NCBI GenBank assembly: GCA_964501525.1 | Contig: CAZCSI010000002.1 | Coordinates: forward strand, 1 to 46,124 | Source: CAYLVJ01 sp964501525 | GTDB taxonomy: Bacteria > Patescibacteriota > Minisyncoccia > Minisyncoccales > CAYTKG01 | Direction of reading: 5' to 3' | DNA: 46,124 nucleotides | Part shown: positions 32,697-40,261 of the stretch, one piece after another | Layout: each line of letters begins with the position of its first letter | How positions within the stretch are numbered: the first letter of the stretch is position 1 | Program-made: the position numbers and the translations under genes | Notes under the pieces: model-generated | Database searches by the model: none | The model's input: only the letters and a program-made list of their open reading frames with translations | What the model was told of the DNA's origin: nothing

Positions 32697-33266
32697 TTAA
32701 AAATCACCCAGCTTTATTGACTGTATCATGGTGTATTCAGGACCTGACCGCTTAAGTTCGCTTTCCATTATATCTATGGATTCTACTTTAAAAGTATGAT
32801 CAACCGTCAACGCAACCTTCGGCCTCTGTCCGGGATTCAACCGTCTCCATTCAAACTTTTTTATTCTGCCCAGGGTGATGTGGGGTATATATCTTCTTCT
32901 CTCCGGTCGGTATCCTGTGTTTTGAGCCAGATTTTTATCCAGCTCTTTTTTTAACTGAACAAGTTTCCCGCTCCTGCCTTTTATCCAGACCAGAGACGGC
33001 GGCATTTTTTTAGGCGGCCCATAGCATACTTTTTCCAACTCAACAGAAAAGGGCTTGTATTCTTTGACAGCGGTTTTTACCGCTTTTTCTATCTCTTGAA
33101 CCTCGTTTTTTCCCGTATTGCCTAAAAAAGCGAGGGTGAGATGAAGATTTTCCTCTTTAACCCACCGGCAAGGCAGCCCGGGCCATCTATCTTGTATTTG
33201 GGCCAGCTCTTGGGCTGATTCCTGAGGCAGGTTGACGGCTATAAAGATTCTTTTAGGCTTAGGCAT
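32697..33266 (-). CDS. thpR: RNA 2',3'-cyclic phosphodiesterase (2H family)
   Basis: A 2H phosphoesterase (formerly 2'-5' RNA ligase), 189 residues. The family is known to open 2',3'-cyclic phosphate RNA ends. Both HxT motifs are present: NLHLTLAFLG at about residue 42 and PHITLGRI at about residue 128. It begins with MPKPKRIFIAVNLP. It is the promoter-proximal gene of the minus operon, and its start is only 39 bp from the start of the divergent radical SAM gene. A TATAGT box 6 nt before the ATG suggests a leaderless message. Confidence 0.93.
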   Translation of the reverse strand: MPKPKRIFIAVNLPQESAQELAQIQDRWPGLPCRWVKEENLHLTLAFLGNTGKNEVQEIEKAVKTAVKEYKPFSVELEKVCYGPPKKMPPSLVWIKGRSGKLVQLKKELDKNLAQNTGYRPERRRYIPHITLGRIKKFEWRRLNPGQRPKVALTVDHTFKVESIDIMESELKRSGPEYTMIQSIKLGDF

Positions 33267-33272
33267 TAATTA

Positions 33273-33278
33273 ACTATA
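33273..33278 (-). promoter_or_regulatory. -10 box of thpR, probably leaderless
   Basis: TATAGT on the minus strand (33278-33273), 6 nt before the thpR ATG at 33266. No good -35 is visible. Confidence 0.4.
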
Positions 33279-33290
33279 ACAGATATCTGT
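33279..33290. repeat. 12-bp palindrome ACAGATATCTGT between divergent promoters
   Basis: A perfect palindrome centred in the 39-bp gap between thpR and the radical SAM gene, in the spacer between the -35 and -10 boxes of the plus promoter. It would be well placed as an operator affecting both directions; no regulator is assigned. Confidence 0.5.
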
Positions 33291-33305
33291 GTTAAAATAT
33301 AGCTG

Positions 33306-34325
33306 ATGAAAGAGTCGTATTTATACAGAAAACTGAAACAAGAAAGAGTTCAGTGTTCCACCTGTGCTCATTACTGCGTTTTAGACCGGGGCGAGTATGG
33401 CAGATGCGGGGTGCGGAAGAATAAACAAGGTGAGTTATACGCTCTGAACTACGAAAACTGCGTTGCCTTAAGCAGCGATCCGGTTGAGAAAAAACCTTTA
33501 TTTCATTTTTTGCCCGGCACCTCTACTCTTTCTATGGCTACAGTCGGCTGCAACTTCAGGTGCGACAACTGTCAAAACTGGCACATATCGCAGGGTCCGA
33601 AGATAAACAAAGGGTCGGTTCCGGGTCAGAAAATAACTTCTCTGGAGATAGTGGAAAAAGCACTGGAAAAAGATGTTCCTTCCCTTTCCTACACCTATAC
33701 TGAACCCACTATTTTTCTGGAGTATGCTCTGGATACCATGAAGCTGGCCCATGAGCGGGGCCTTAAAAATATTTGGGTGACCAATGGTTTTTTATCAAAA
33801 GAGAGCTTTGATCTTGTTGCTCCTTTTTTAGATGCAGTTAACGTGGATCTTAAAAGTTTTGACAATGATTTTTATGTTGACCACTGCGGGGCCCGGCTTC
33901 AACCGGTGCTGGAGACTCTAAAAAGGATAAAAACTGCGGATATTTGGCTTGAAGTGACCACTCTTGTTATTCCCACCCTGAGCGACGACCTTGAAATGCT
34001 GTCTCAAATAGCCCGTTTTATAAATCAAAAATTAGGTTCGGAAACACCCTGGCATCTCAGCCGTTTCTCAGGCGTCATATCCTGGAAACTCAAGAATTTA
34101 CCGGATACTTCGGTTCAAACTCTTAAAAAAGCCCACGAGATTGGAAAAAGTCAAGGGTTAAAGTATGTTTACACCGGCAACCTTCCCGGGATGGAAACCG
34201 AGGATACTTTTTGCCCTCGGTGCGGGGAAAAAATTATAGACCGCTCCGGTTACCGGGTGCAAAGAAAAGATAAATCGGGAAAATGTGCTCAATGCGGACA
34301 AAAAATCAAAATTATTATCAATTGA
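33306..34325 (+). CDS. amrS: AmmeMemoRadiSam system radical SAM enzyme
   Basis: A radical SAM enzyme (PflA-like) of 339 residues in the AmmeMemoRadiSam set, whose chemical product is not firmly known. An N-terminal Cys cluster (CSTCAHYCVLDRGEYGRCG) precedes the SAM-binding [4Fe-4S] motif CNFRCDNCQNW. The C-terminus carries a zinc-ribbon-like end (CPRCGEKIIDRSG with CAQCGQK). It is the first gene of a five-gene plus-strand operon and depends on Fe-S assembly, for which an isc operon lies nearby. It ends 1 nt before the Memo-like gene. Confidence 0.9.
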   Translation: MKESYLYRKLKQERVQCSTCAHYCVLDRGEYGRCGVRKNKQGELYALNYENCVALSSDPVEKKPLFHFLPGTSTLSMATVGCNFRCDNCQNWHISQGPKINKGSVPGQKITSLEIVEKALEKDVPSLSYTYTEPTIFLEYALDTMKLAHERGLKNIWVTNGFLSKESFDLVAPFLDAVNVDLKSFDNDFYVDHCGARLQPVLETLKRIKTADIWLEVTTLVIPTLSDDLEMLSQIARFINQKLGSETPWHLSRFSGVISWKLKNLPDTSVQTLKKAHEIGKSQGLKYVYTGNLPGMETEDTFCPRCGEKIIDRSGYRVQRKDKSGKCAQCGQKIKIIIN

Positions 34326-34326
34326 T

Positions 34327-34950
34327 ATGCTGACCTTTGCTTCAATCTGCCCCCACCCGCCCCTTTTACTGCCCTGGGTCGGCGAGCCAAAGGACAGAAA
34401 CAGGGTAAAGGATACTCTGCGCGCCCTTGAGCGCCTAAGGGGTAGTTTTCAGAAAAAAAAGATAGAAAAAATTATCATCTCCTCTCCTCATCGCGACTGG
34501 GGATTCAATGTTCCCCTTTACTTTTTGGCTCCGGAGTTTGAAAAAGAAAAAAAGAAAATTCTGGTCGGGGTTGAACCTCCTGAGTTTTATTTTAAAAAAG
34601 GAAAAGAGCTGTATGCCGGTGAGATCAAAAACTCACGCTCAAGAATCGGCTTTATTGCCTCGGGAGATCTTTCCCACCGCTTAAAAGACGAAGGTCCTTA
34701 TGAGTTCCATACGGACGGCCCTGAGTTTGATAAAACCCTTGTTCGTTGTTTAAAGCAAAAAGAGGTTAAAAGAATACTGCGTCTTGGCCAAGAGTTTCCT
34801 CAGACCGGAGAGTGCGGCCTGCGCTCCATATCTTTTCTCCTGGGAGTGGTTGACGGTCTTGAGTGGGAGCCGGAGATTCTCAGTTACGAAGGCCCGTTCG
34901 GTGTAGGATATTTAACAGCAGAACTAAAAATCAACTCCGATGAGCTTTAA
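34327..34950 (+). CDS. amrB: AmmeMemoRadiSam system protein B (Memo-like, LigB-type fold)
   Basis: A 207-residue protein related to class III extradiol dioxygenase LigB/MEMO1. The start is set at the ATG at 34327, 1 nt after the amrS stop; an upstream in-frame TTG at 34285 would overlap amrS. Visible features are the N-terminal SICPHPPLLLPWVGEP and the C-terminal half with IASGDLSHRLKDEG. The His and Glu pattern is consistent with a metal site. It is known only to co-occur with AMMECR1 and the radical SAM enzyme. It overlaps the EEP gene by 11 nt. Confidence 0.7.
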   Translation: MLTFASICPHPPLLLPWVGEPKDRNRVKDTLRALERLRGSFQKKKIEKIIISSPHRDWGFNVPLYFLAPEFEKEKKKILVGVEPPEFYFKKGKELYAGEIKNSRSRIGFIASGDLSHRLKDEGPYEFHTDGPEFDKTLVRCLKQKEVKRILRLGQEFPQTGECGLRSISFLLGVVDGLEWEPEILSYEGPFGVGYLTAELKINSDEL

Positions 34951-35680
34951 AGTAATGTCCTGGAATATAAAGGGAGGGTGCAGACTGAAAAGGGTGGTAG
35001 AGCTGATCAGAAAACAAGAACCAACAGTGGTGGCTCTTCAAGAAGTGGATAAGAATTTGGAAAAAACCGGCGGTCTGGATATAGCAAAAGAAATTGCAGA
35101 AACTCTTGGCTTTAATTTTTTGTTTGCTCCGGGGTACAGAATACCCCAAAAAACAGGGGTTGGAGAGATGGGTAATGCTCTGCTATTTAAACATCCGCTT
35201 CAACGCAGAGAGACCTGTTTTTTAAGCCCTGAGATTGAATATGAAGGGTCGGGCGAAACAGAACCAAGAAATGTTTTAAAAGCCGAGTTAAAGATAGGAG
35301 GTAAAACCTGGAGTTTTCTGACCACCCACCTTGCGGTCTCAACCGGATTCGAGTTTAATAAAACAAAACAGGTTCAACTCAATACTCTTTTGAAGGTTGT
35401 CAACCGCAGTTCTCCGCCTTTAGTTCTTATGGGCGACCTCAACTCTCCTCCTCAAAGCCGGGTGGTGAAAAAAATAGAAAAGGTTTTGTTTAACGCTGAC
35501 CGCCAAGGCAGCAAAACCTGGCCTGTAGGCGGAGCAGAAAGAAAAGGATGGAGCGTGCCCGAGCTTGAATATACTATCGATTATATTTTTCTTTCCAAGG
35601 AAATCAAAAGCCGTGCTTTCAAGGTCTTAAAATCCGAGGCCTCCGACCATCTCCCCTTAATTGTAACCATACTGGATTAA
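34940..35680 (+). CDS. Endonuclease/exonuclease/phosphatase (EEP) family protein
   Basis: A 246-residue metal-dependent phosphohydrolase. All EEP signatures are visible: MSWNIKGG (catalytic Asn), ALQEVDKN (metal Glu), TTHLAVS, GDLNSPPQSR (Asp/Asn) and the C-terminal SDHLPL (Asp-His). No signal peptide is seen, so it is cytoplasmic. Substrates of the family range from DNA and RNA to phospholipid head groups, and none is indicated here. It is embedded in the AmmeMemoRadiSam operon, immediately before AMMECR1. Confidence 0.85.
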   Translation: MSFKVMSWNIKGGCRLKRVVELIRKQEPTVVALQEVDKNLEKTGGLDIAKEIAETLGFNFLFAPGYRIPQKTGVGEMGNALLFKHPLQRRETCFLSPEIEYEGSGETEPRNVLKAELKIGGKTWSFLTTHLAVSTGFEFNKTKQVQLNTLLKVVNRSSPPLVLMGDLNSPPQSRVVKKIEKVLFNADRQGSKTWPVGGAERKGWSVPELEYTIDYIFLSKEIKSRAFKVLKSEASDHLPLIVTILD

Positions 35681-36205
35681 ATGTCTTACTCTTTATTAAA
35701 ATTAGCTAGAGAAGCGGTTGAAACTTATGTTAAAAAAGGGAGCATTATGGACCCGCCCCATAGCCTGCCTCAGGGATTGGAAGAAAAAAGAGGTGTTTTT
35801 GTAACCATCAAAAAAAAAGACGAACTGAAAGGGTGTATCGGTACCTACCTGCCTACGAAAGAAAATATCGCTCACGAGACGATATATAATGCCGTAGCCG
35901 CCTGTTCCAAGGATTACCGTTTCCCGCCCGTAACCGAACCGGAGCTTCCCTTTCTGAGTTACGAGGTTTATATTATAGGAAAACCGGAAAAAGTTAGTGA
36001 TTTTTCCGAACTGGACTCTAAAAAGTTTGGTTTGCTGGTCAAGAAGGGGTTGCGTTCGGGGCTTCTTTTACCGGGCCTTGAAGGGATTGACAGCCCTGAA
36101 AAGCAGTTCAAGATTGCCTGCCGTAAAGCCGGTATCTCCGGTTCTTTACAAAGCGATGATGTTGAAATTTTCAAATTTAAGGTTCAAAAATATGGAGAAA
36201 AATAA
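35681..36205 (+). CDS. amrA: AmmeMemoRadiSam system protein A (AMMECR1 domain)
   Basis: An AMMECR1-domain protein of 174 residues. The family signatures LKGCIGTYLPTKENIAHETI, AACSKDYRFPPVTEPELPFL and YIIGKPEKV are present, with the conserved GCIG loop. Its molecular function is not known. It abuts the EEP stop codon directly and overlaps the next gene by 14 nt. Together with amrB and amrS it forms the three-protein set that recurs across bacteria and archaea. Confidence 0.9.
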   Translation: MSYSLLKLAREAVETYVKKGSIMDPPHSLPQGLEEKRGVFVTIKKKDELKGCIGTYLPTKENIAHETIYNAVAACSKDYRFPPVTEPELPFLSYEVYIIGKPEKVSDFSELDSKKFGLLVKKGLRSGLLLPGLEGIDSPEKQFKIACRKAGISGSLQSDDVEIFKFKVQKYGEK

Positions 36206-36863
36206 AGAGGTAAGCAAAATCTTATATGAGATCGGAGAACTGCACCGTATCAAGGGCACCCGGTATAAGCCTCGCGCTTATCGAAAAGCAGCCGAGACCA
36301 TTAAAAATCTGGACCGGGATGTAGCCGAGATTTATAAAAAGCAGGGGCTGAAAGGACTCCAGCAGATTCCGGGAGTAGGCAAAAGGATTGCTCAGAAAAT
36401 TAAAGAATATCTGGAAAAAGGGAGCATTAAGTATTTAAAAGAGTTGAAGCAGGAAACAGCTATCCGTCAAATCGTAACTCATTATTTTAAGACTAAGGGA
36501 GTCGGTTTGGAAGAGCTGAAAAAGGATGCCAAAAAAAGAAAAATTGTTTATTCTCGCTACACAAAACCGGCCAAACAGCTTTTAGAACTGGCCGGCTCCG
36601 TGGAAAAAGCTAAAGAGGCCGTCACCATAGTGGCCAAATGGGCCAAATCCAGAGACCTGGATTATGCTATAGAAACTGTTTTTAAAAAATGGCTGGAGCT
36701 TGACCGCCTGAAACCCAAAGAGATTGTTAAAAAACCTTATTTCCGGGGAGACCCCATGGTTTGGTCCAAGTCGCACCGCAAATGGTATGTTATCTCTCCC
36801 AGCGGAGAGTGGCTGGAGTTTGCGGGTAAAGAGTCTGAGGTCGAATGGAGGCTCGAAAAATAA
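36192..36863 (+). CDS. Stand-alone PolX N-terminal HhH domain fused to unknown C-terminal domain
   Basis: A 223-residue protein. Residues 1-~88 match the DNA polymerase X 8-kDa N-terminal module: NKEVSKILYEIGELHRIKGT, AYRKAAETIKNL and the helix-hairpin-helix LQQIPGVGKRIAQKIKEYL. The polymerase nucleotidyltransferase and PHP exonuclease domains are absent. Residues ~90-223 form a helical then aromatic-rich tail (DPMVWSKSHRKWYVISPSGE) that I do not recognise. The start ATG lies 14 nt inside amrA; a longer in-frame extension at 35997 overlaps amrA deeply and is rejected. DNA binding is likely; a role with the Amme set is inference. Confidence 0.78.
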   Translation: MEKNKEVSKILYEIGELHRIKGTRYKPRAYRKAAETIKNLDRDVAEIYKKQGLKGLQQIPGVGKRIAQKIKEYLEKGSIKYLKELKQETAIRQIVTHYFKTKGVGLEELKKDAKKRKIVYSRYTKPAKQLLELAGSVEKAKEAVTIVAKWAKSRDLDYAIETVFKKWLELDRLKPKEIVKKPYFRGDPMVWSKSHRKWYVISPSGEWLEFAGKESEVEWRLEK

Positions 36864-36900
36864 AAACCGGTTCGTAAAAACCGGCTTTAACTCCTTTTTT
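36863..36900 (+). terminator. Hairpin terminator of the AmmeMemoRadiSam operon
   Basis: CCGGTT (36867-36872) pairs with AACCGG (36879-36884). An alternative pairing of AAAACCGG (36863-36870) with CCGGCTTT (36881-36888) has one mismatch. TTTTTT follows at 36895-36900. It separates the operon from the convergent HD gene. Confidence 0.5.
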
Positions 36901-36971
36901 AAGAATTTTAACTGTTCTTATCTCTTTTTCAGAAATTACCTAAGGATTCCGGAGGACCACTTAGGAACCGC

Positions 36972-37526
36972 TTAAAGCCCCAGCTCTTCCGAAATTTCCT
37001 GCATTGAGCGGAGAACAATAGAAATAAATTCTTCTAATGTCAGGCCCAAGTAAGGCTGGCATTTTTTTATTATTTCTCTGTTTACTCCGGCTGCAAACCT
37101 CGGTTCACTGAATCGGTTAAGAACGTTTTCTGTTTCCAGCTCTTCTATCTTTTTAGAAGGAAGAACAAGGGTCGCGGCCACGATCAGTCCTGTTAAAGGG
37201 TCAACGCAGTAAACCGCTCGGGCCATTAAACTTTCCGGCTCCCGGCCGTGTGCATCGTTATGAGTCAGTACGGCTCGGCAGATCTCCTGCCCTATCCCCT
37301 CTTGCTCCAGCATTTCGGCTCCCAGTTTGGAGTGAGCCTCAGGGTTGTTCTTGGTTTTTTCATAGTCGATATCGTGAAGCAGCCCGCACAACGCCCATTT
37401 TTTCTGATCCTCCTTCAGGTGCCTGGCCAGAGCTTTCATGGCCGCCTCTACAGCCAGACAGTGTTTAACCAGGTTTTCATTTTTTACCTTTTCTTTTAAT
37501 AAATCTGAAGCTTTTTCCCTGTTCAT
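36972..37526 (-). CDS. HD-domain metal-dependent phosphohydrolase
   Basis: A 184-residue HD-superfamily protein. The metal ligands are visible in order: H of KHCLAVEAAMKALA, the HD pair in CGLLHDIDYEKTK, H of EAHSKLGAEML, H of VLTHNDAHGRE and D of YCVDPLTGL. It is of the HDIG/YqeK-like nucleotidase and phosphodiesterase type, but no sensory partner domain is present. Substrates may be nucleotides or cyclic nucleotides. It is first downstream of pgeF on the minus strand, with a 78-nt gap. Confidence 0.87.
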   Translation of the reverse strand: MNREKASDLLKEKVKNENLVKHCLAVEAAMKALARHLKEDQKKWALCGLLHDIDYEKTKNNPEAHSKLGAEMLEQEGIGQEICRAVLTHNDAHGREPESLMARAVYCVDPLTGLIVAATLVLPSKKIEELETENVLNRFSEPRFAAGVNREIIKKCQPYLGLTLEEFISIVLRSMQEISEELGL

Positions 37527-37604
37527 AAGTTATATTATTCGATAAATTATAATTATTTGGAACTCTTCTGCGTTAATGGCTGTACGTTGTTCAGTGCTGT
37601 ATTG

Positions 37605-38333
37605 TCAGACCAGAGTAATAAAGCTGCCTGTTTCTGGAAACAGTCCCCATTTTTTGTAAAAATCAGGGTTTTCCCCGCGTTTTCTGTATGAAAAAAAGCG
37701 ATCCGCAGTACAAAAGGTGCAGAACTCTGAAACCTCGATATTCTCTCTTTTTACACCTGTTTTTTCAAGCTGGTTTAAAGCGGCCTGAGTGAGGTCCAGA
37801 AAAAATCGGCCTTTGTTTTCCTCGTAATAATCAAACCAGTATGATTCTCGAAAACCATTTTTGGTTTTACTGTCAAACGAATAGCAGCACTTTTTGATAT
37901 GAGGGCCGATTCCAATTTTCAGCGCCTCAGGGTTTTGTATTTCGGTGACCGCTTCTTGGATAATCAGTTTTTCCAACCCCCTGCGTCCGGCGTGGATAGC
38001 CGCCACTCTTTTTTTAACGGGATTATATATCAATACAGGCAGACAGTCAGCTGTTTTTACGGCTAAAACCTGGCCCGGTGTTTCTGAAATCAATCCGTCT
38101 GCGTCCAGCTTGACATATCCGCCCAATTGAGAGTCTGTTTTGTGAATTTTTTTACCGTGCACCTGCTCGGCCAATATTATATCCTCACGGCCTGCCTTTA
38201 CTCCGGCTCGCTTTACTATTTCAAGCAGGTTCAAAACAGCATCCGGGCTGGTGTAAAAGTTAAAAGACCCCTCTTTTATTTCACTTATGCCGTGTGTCAC
38301 TCCCTCTTTTCCGAGGTTGTCGAAAAATATCAT
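37605..38333 (-). CDS. pgeF: Peptidoglycan editing factor PgeF (YfiH/laccase-like domain)
   Basis: A 242-residue cytoplasmic enzyme of the YfiH family, which is known to remove wrongly incorporated L-Ser from UDP-MurNAc. Signature parts are AVKTADCLPVLIYNP, AAIHAGRRGLEKL (where HAGW is common) and GIGPHIKKCCYSF with the Zn-binding Cys and His positions. It follows the UDG gene by 31 nt, so the two may be cotranscribed. It fits the broad peptidoglycan theme of the window and acts on the MurC product. Confidence 0.9.
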   Translation of the reverse strand: MIFFDNLGKEGVTHGISEIKEGSFNFYTSPDAVLNLLEIVKRAGVKAGREDIILAEQVHGKKIHKTDSQLGGYVKLDADGLISETPGQVLAVKTADCLPVLIYNPVKKRVAAIHAGRRGLEKLIIQEAVTEIQNPEALKIGIGPHIKKCCYSFDSKTKNGFRESYWFDYYEENKGRFFLDLTQAALNQLEKTGVKRENIEVSEFCTFCTADRFFSYRKRGENPDFYKKWGLFPETGSFITLV

Positions 38334-38364
38334 TTTTAACAGTTATATTATTGTTTAAACCTTT

Positions 38365-38949
38365 TCAAGAGTTAAACTCTTGAAGAACCTTGAAATCTTG
38401 TTCTAAAACCGTTTTCATGTTGGGGTTGTAAGTGGCTACGGCCGGGTGATAGAGAGGAATAAGAGTTATTCTGCCGAACAGAGTGCCGGCTTGGAATTTT
38501 TGTCCGTGGATCTTGCTTATGGCTTTGATTCTGTTCTCCAGCCCGTATCTTTTCATAAGAAAATACATGGCGTGTCTGCCCAGCGGACAAATCACTTTCG
38601 GCTTTATAATCTTTATTTGTTTTTCCAGATAAGAAACACAATTTTCCACCTCCTCTTTTTGCGGGTCTCTGTTTCCCGGAGGCCTGCACTTTATAATATT
38701 GGTAATGTATACTTCTTTTCTGGGAAGGTCGATCGACTCCAAAAGCTCATTGAGTATGTCGCCCGCTCTGCCGCAGAAGGGCCGGCCCGTTTTATCCTCG
38801 TTGGCCCCGGGGCCTTCTCCTACAAACATTATCTTCGCTTCATGGCTGCCCTCGCCGATTACCGGCAGGTTTCTGTTTTTATAAAGACGGCATTTCTGGC
38901 AGGCGACCACCTCGTCCTTTATTTTTTTCATCTGTTCGTATTTAGACAT
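38365..38949 (-). CDS. Uracil-DNA glycosylase, family 4 (Fe-S)
   Basis: It removes uracil from DNA; 194 residues. The motif GEGPGANEDKTGRPFCGRAG is the family 4 glycosylase motif. Cysteines in VACQKCRLY, KCRPPGN and EVENCVSYLEK are the four expected [4Fe-4S] ligands. The second catalytic motif is LYHPAVATYNP. The start is placed at the ATG at 38949; an in-frame TTG 6 nt upstream is possible. It depends on Fe-S assembly. Confidence 0.95.
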   Translation of the reverse strand: MSKYEQMKKIKDEVVACQKCRLYKNRNLPVIGEGSHEAKIMFVGEGPGANEDKTGRPFCGRAGDILNELLESIDLPRKEVYITNIIKCRPPGNRDPQKEEVENCVSYLEKQIKIIKPKVICPLGRHAMYFLMKRYGLENRIKAISKIHGQKFQAGTLFGRITLIPLYHPAVATYNPNMKTVLEQDFKVLQEFNS

Positions 38950-38958
38950 CACCAAATA

Positions 38959-40236
38959 TTAATTTTCTAATCCGGTTGAGACATAGATGGGAACAGAAAG
39001 CTGATCCGCGTTCTCCGGCAGGCTGGAGGGGTTGGCCTTTTCCAAAACCAGATAATGAAGCGCTGTTTCCCCTATTGTTTGGTTTGAGCTGATTTCCGCT
39101 TCAAATTCAACGAAATCTTGAGTCATCCATTCCTGGTTTGTCATAGCATAGCTTGAGACCAGAATATTGCCCGCTCTGTCAACTAACTTCAAGGGGAAGC
39201 TGGCCTCAAAAAACCATGTTCCTCTCGCCTGCCCCCTTATGGTTAAAGGCATCTTTACCTTCTGATAAGGCGCAGGAGAGGTCAGATTTATCTCTTCTTT
39301 TTCTTCGATTTCAATTTGTTCGGGGAAAATCCTCCAGTCCAGCAGGTCTATGCTTTCCGTGGTTCGGTCTCGCTCCACATTAATCTTTATGGGTTTGTGG
39401 GACGAGCAATCTTGTTCCATTCCGCATCGGACATACTCCGTGTAATAACCCTTGAACCCGCCGGCTTCCGGCCGGGAAGCGGATACGTAATAATCTCCAG
39501 CCGGCACCTCCAGCCGGTAACCCGTACCGTAAACATATTTGTCATCCTCTATTTTTTCTTGGGTGCAGTACTTTTCTCTTATGCCCGGTTTTTGGGCGCA
39601 GACCTCTACGTCTTCAGGTATCATCTCGCTCGGGTAGCCCAAGGATCCTTCAATTGTTCCCTGCCCCACAAAAGGTGTCGGGTCGCAGTAATCGGTGTCG
39701 CCCGGCGCTGCGCAGCCGATCTGTATCCATTCGTAAAAAGTACGCGGACTGCCGTCAATGGCGTAGATAACCTTATCTACCGTAGGAAACTGCTTTAATG
39801 TCTGTTCTATTTGCCCCCTGAACTGTCCGCTGCCGCATGTTGAGTTGGCTCCGGGTACCATAGGCCTCAGGTCTTCAAGGTTCAGATAAGCGGTTCCGTC
39901 TTCAATATGTACACTCTTGAGAACGTCTCTTGTTTCCCAGGAGAAAAAAGAAACATGTCCCTGCTCTTTTTCCTGCTCGGTCGGCCCCCGAAAAAGCTCG
40001 TTTAAGGCTGCTGTGGCCACTGCTTTTGTTTCCGGTATTTCTCTTTCAACCGGAAACACCTTGCTGCAGTCCTCCATATTAGGATTCAGCTCTGTATTGC
40101 CGAAATAAACCTTAACAGTCATTTTAGGTTCCGGGGTTTCAGACGGAGCAATGTCTTCGGATTGAAAAACAAAGTAGCCTATTCCGGCCATAATAACTAT
40201 TATTATTGTCCATAAAATTATTTTTTTGGCAGACAT
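38959..40236 (-). CDS. Anchored lipoprotein-like protein with GerMN and Gmad2 domains
   Basis: A 425-residue envelope protein. An N-terminal helix (KIILWTIIIVIMAGIGYFVF) anchors it. Residues ~40-165 look like a GerMN domain (MTVKVYFGNTELNP, AVATAALNELFRGPTEQEK, GTAYLNLEDL, TVDKVIYAIDG). The C-terminal ~100 residues look like the Ig-like Gmad2 domain (LTSPAPYQKVKMPLTIRG, LKLVDRAGNILVS). The middle part, with several cysteines (GCAAPGDTDYCDPTPFVG), is unassigned. The domains are named from spore germination but occur widely; no sporulation genes are seen here. The gene ends 10 nt before the UDG start. Confidence 0.75.
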   Translation of the reverse strand: MSAKKIILWTIIIVIMAGIGYFVFQSEDIAPSETPEPKMTVKVYFGNTELNPNMEDCSKVFPVEREIPETKAVATAALNELFRGPTEQEKEQGHVSFFSWETRDVLKSVHIEDGTAYLNLEDLRPMVPGANSTCGSGQFRGQIEQTLKQFPTVDKVIYAIDGSPRTFYEWIQIGCAAPGDTDYCDPTPFVGQGTIEGSLGYPSEMIPEDVEVCAQKPGIREKYCTQEKIEDDKYVYGTGYRLEVPAGDYYVSASRPEAGGFKGYYTEYVRCGMEQDCSSHKPIKINVERDRTTESIDLLDWRIFPEQIEIEEKEEINLTSPAPYQKVKMPLTIRGQARGTWFFEASFPLKLVDRAGNILVSSYAMTNQEWMTQDFVEFEAEISSNQTIGETALHYLVLEKANPSSLPENADQLSVPIYVSTGLEN

Positions 40237-40261
40237 GGTTTAATAGTGTTTTAATATTGTT

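Larger units (their letters stand above)
33270..33298 (+). promoter_or_regulatory. Promoter of the AmmeMemoRadiSam operon, probably leaderless
   Basis: TTAACT (33270-33275), a 17-nt spacer and TAAAAT (33293-33298), with 7 nt to the ATG at 33306. The spacer contains a 12-bp palindrome. Confidence 0.55.

Noticed and set aside
34285..34326. Upstream extension of amrB
   Set aside because: It overlaps amrS; the ATG at 34327 follows its stop directly.
35997..36191. Upstream extension of the HhH gene start
   Set aside because: It would overlap amrA by over 200 nt; the ATG at 36192 gives a family-typical N-terminus.
38446..38970. 174-residue plus-strand frame opposite UDG
   Set aside because: Antisense to a strongly conserved enzyme; aromatic-rich random-looking translation.
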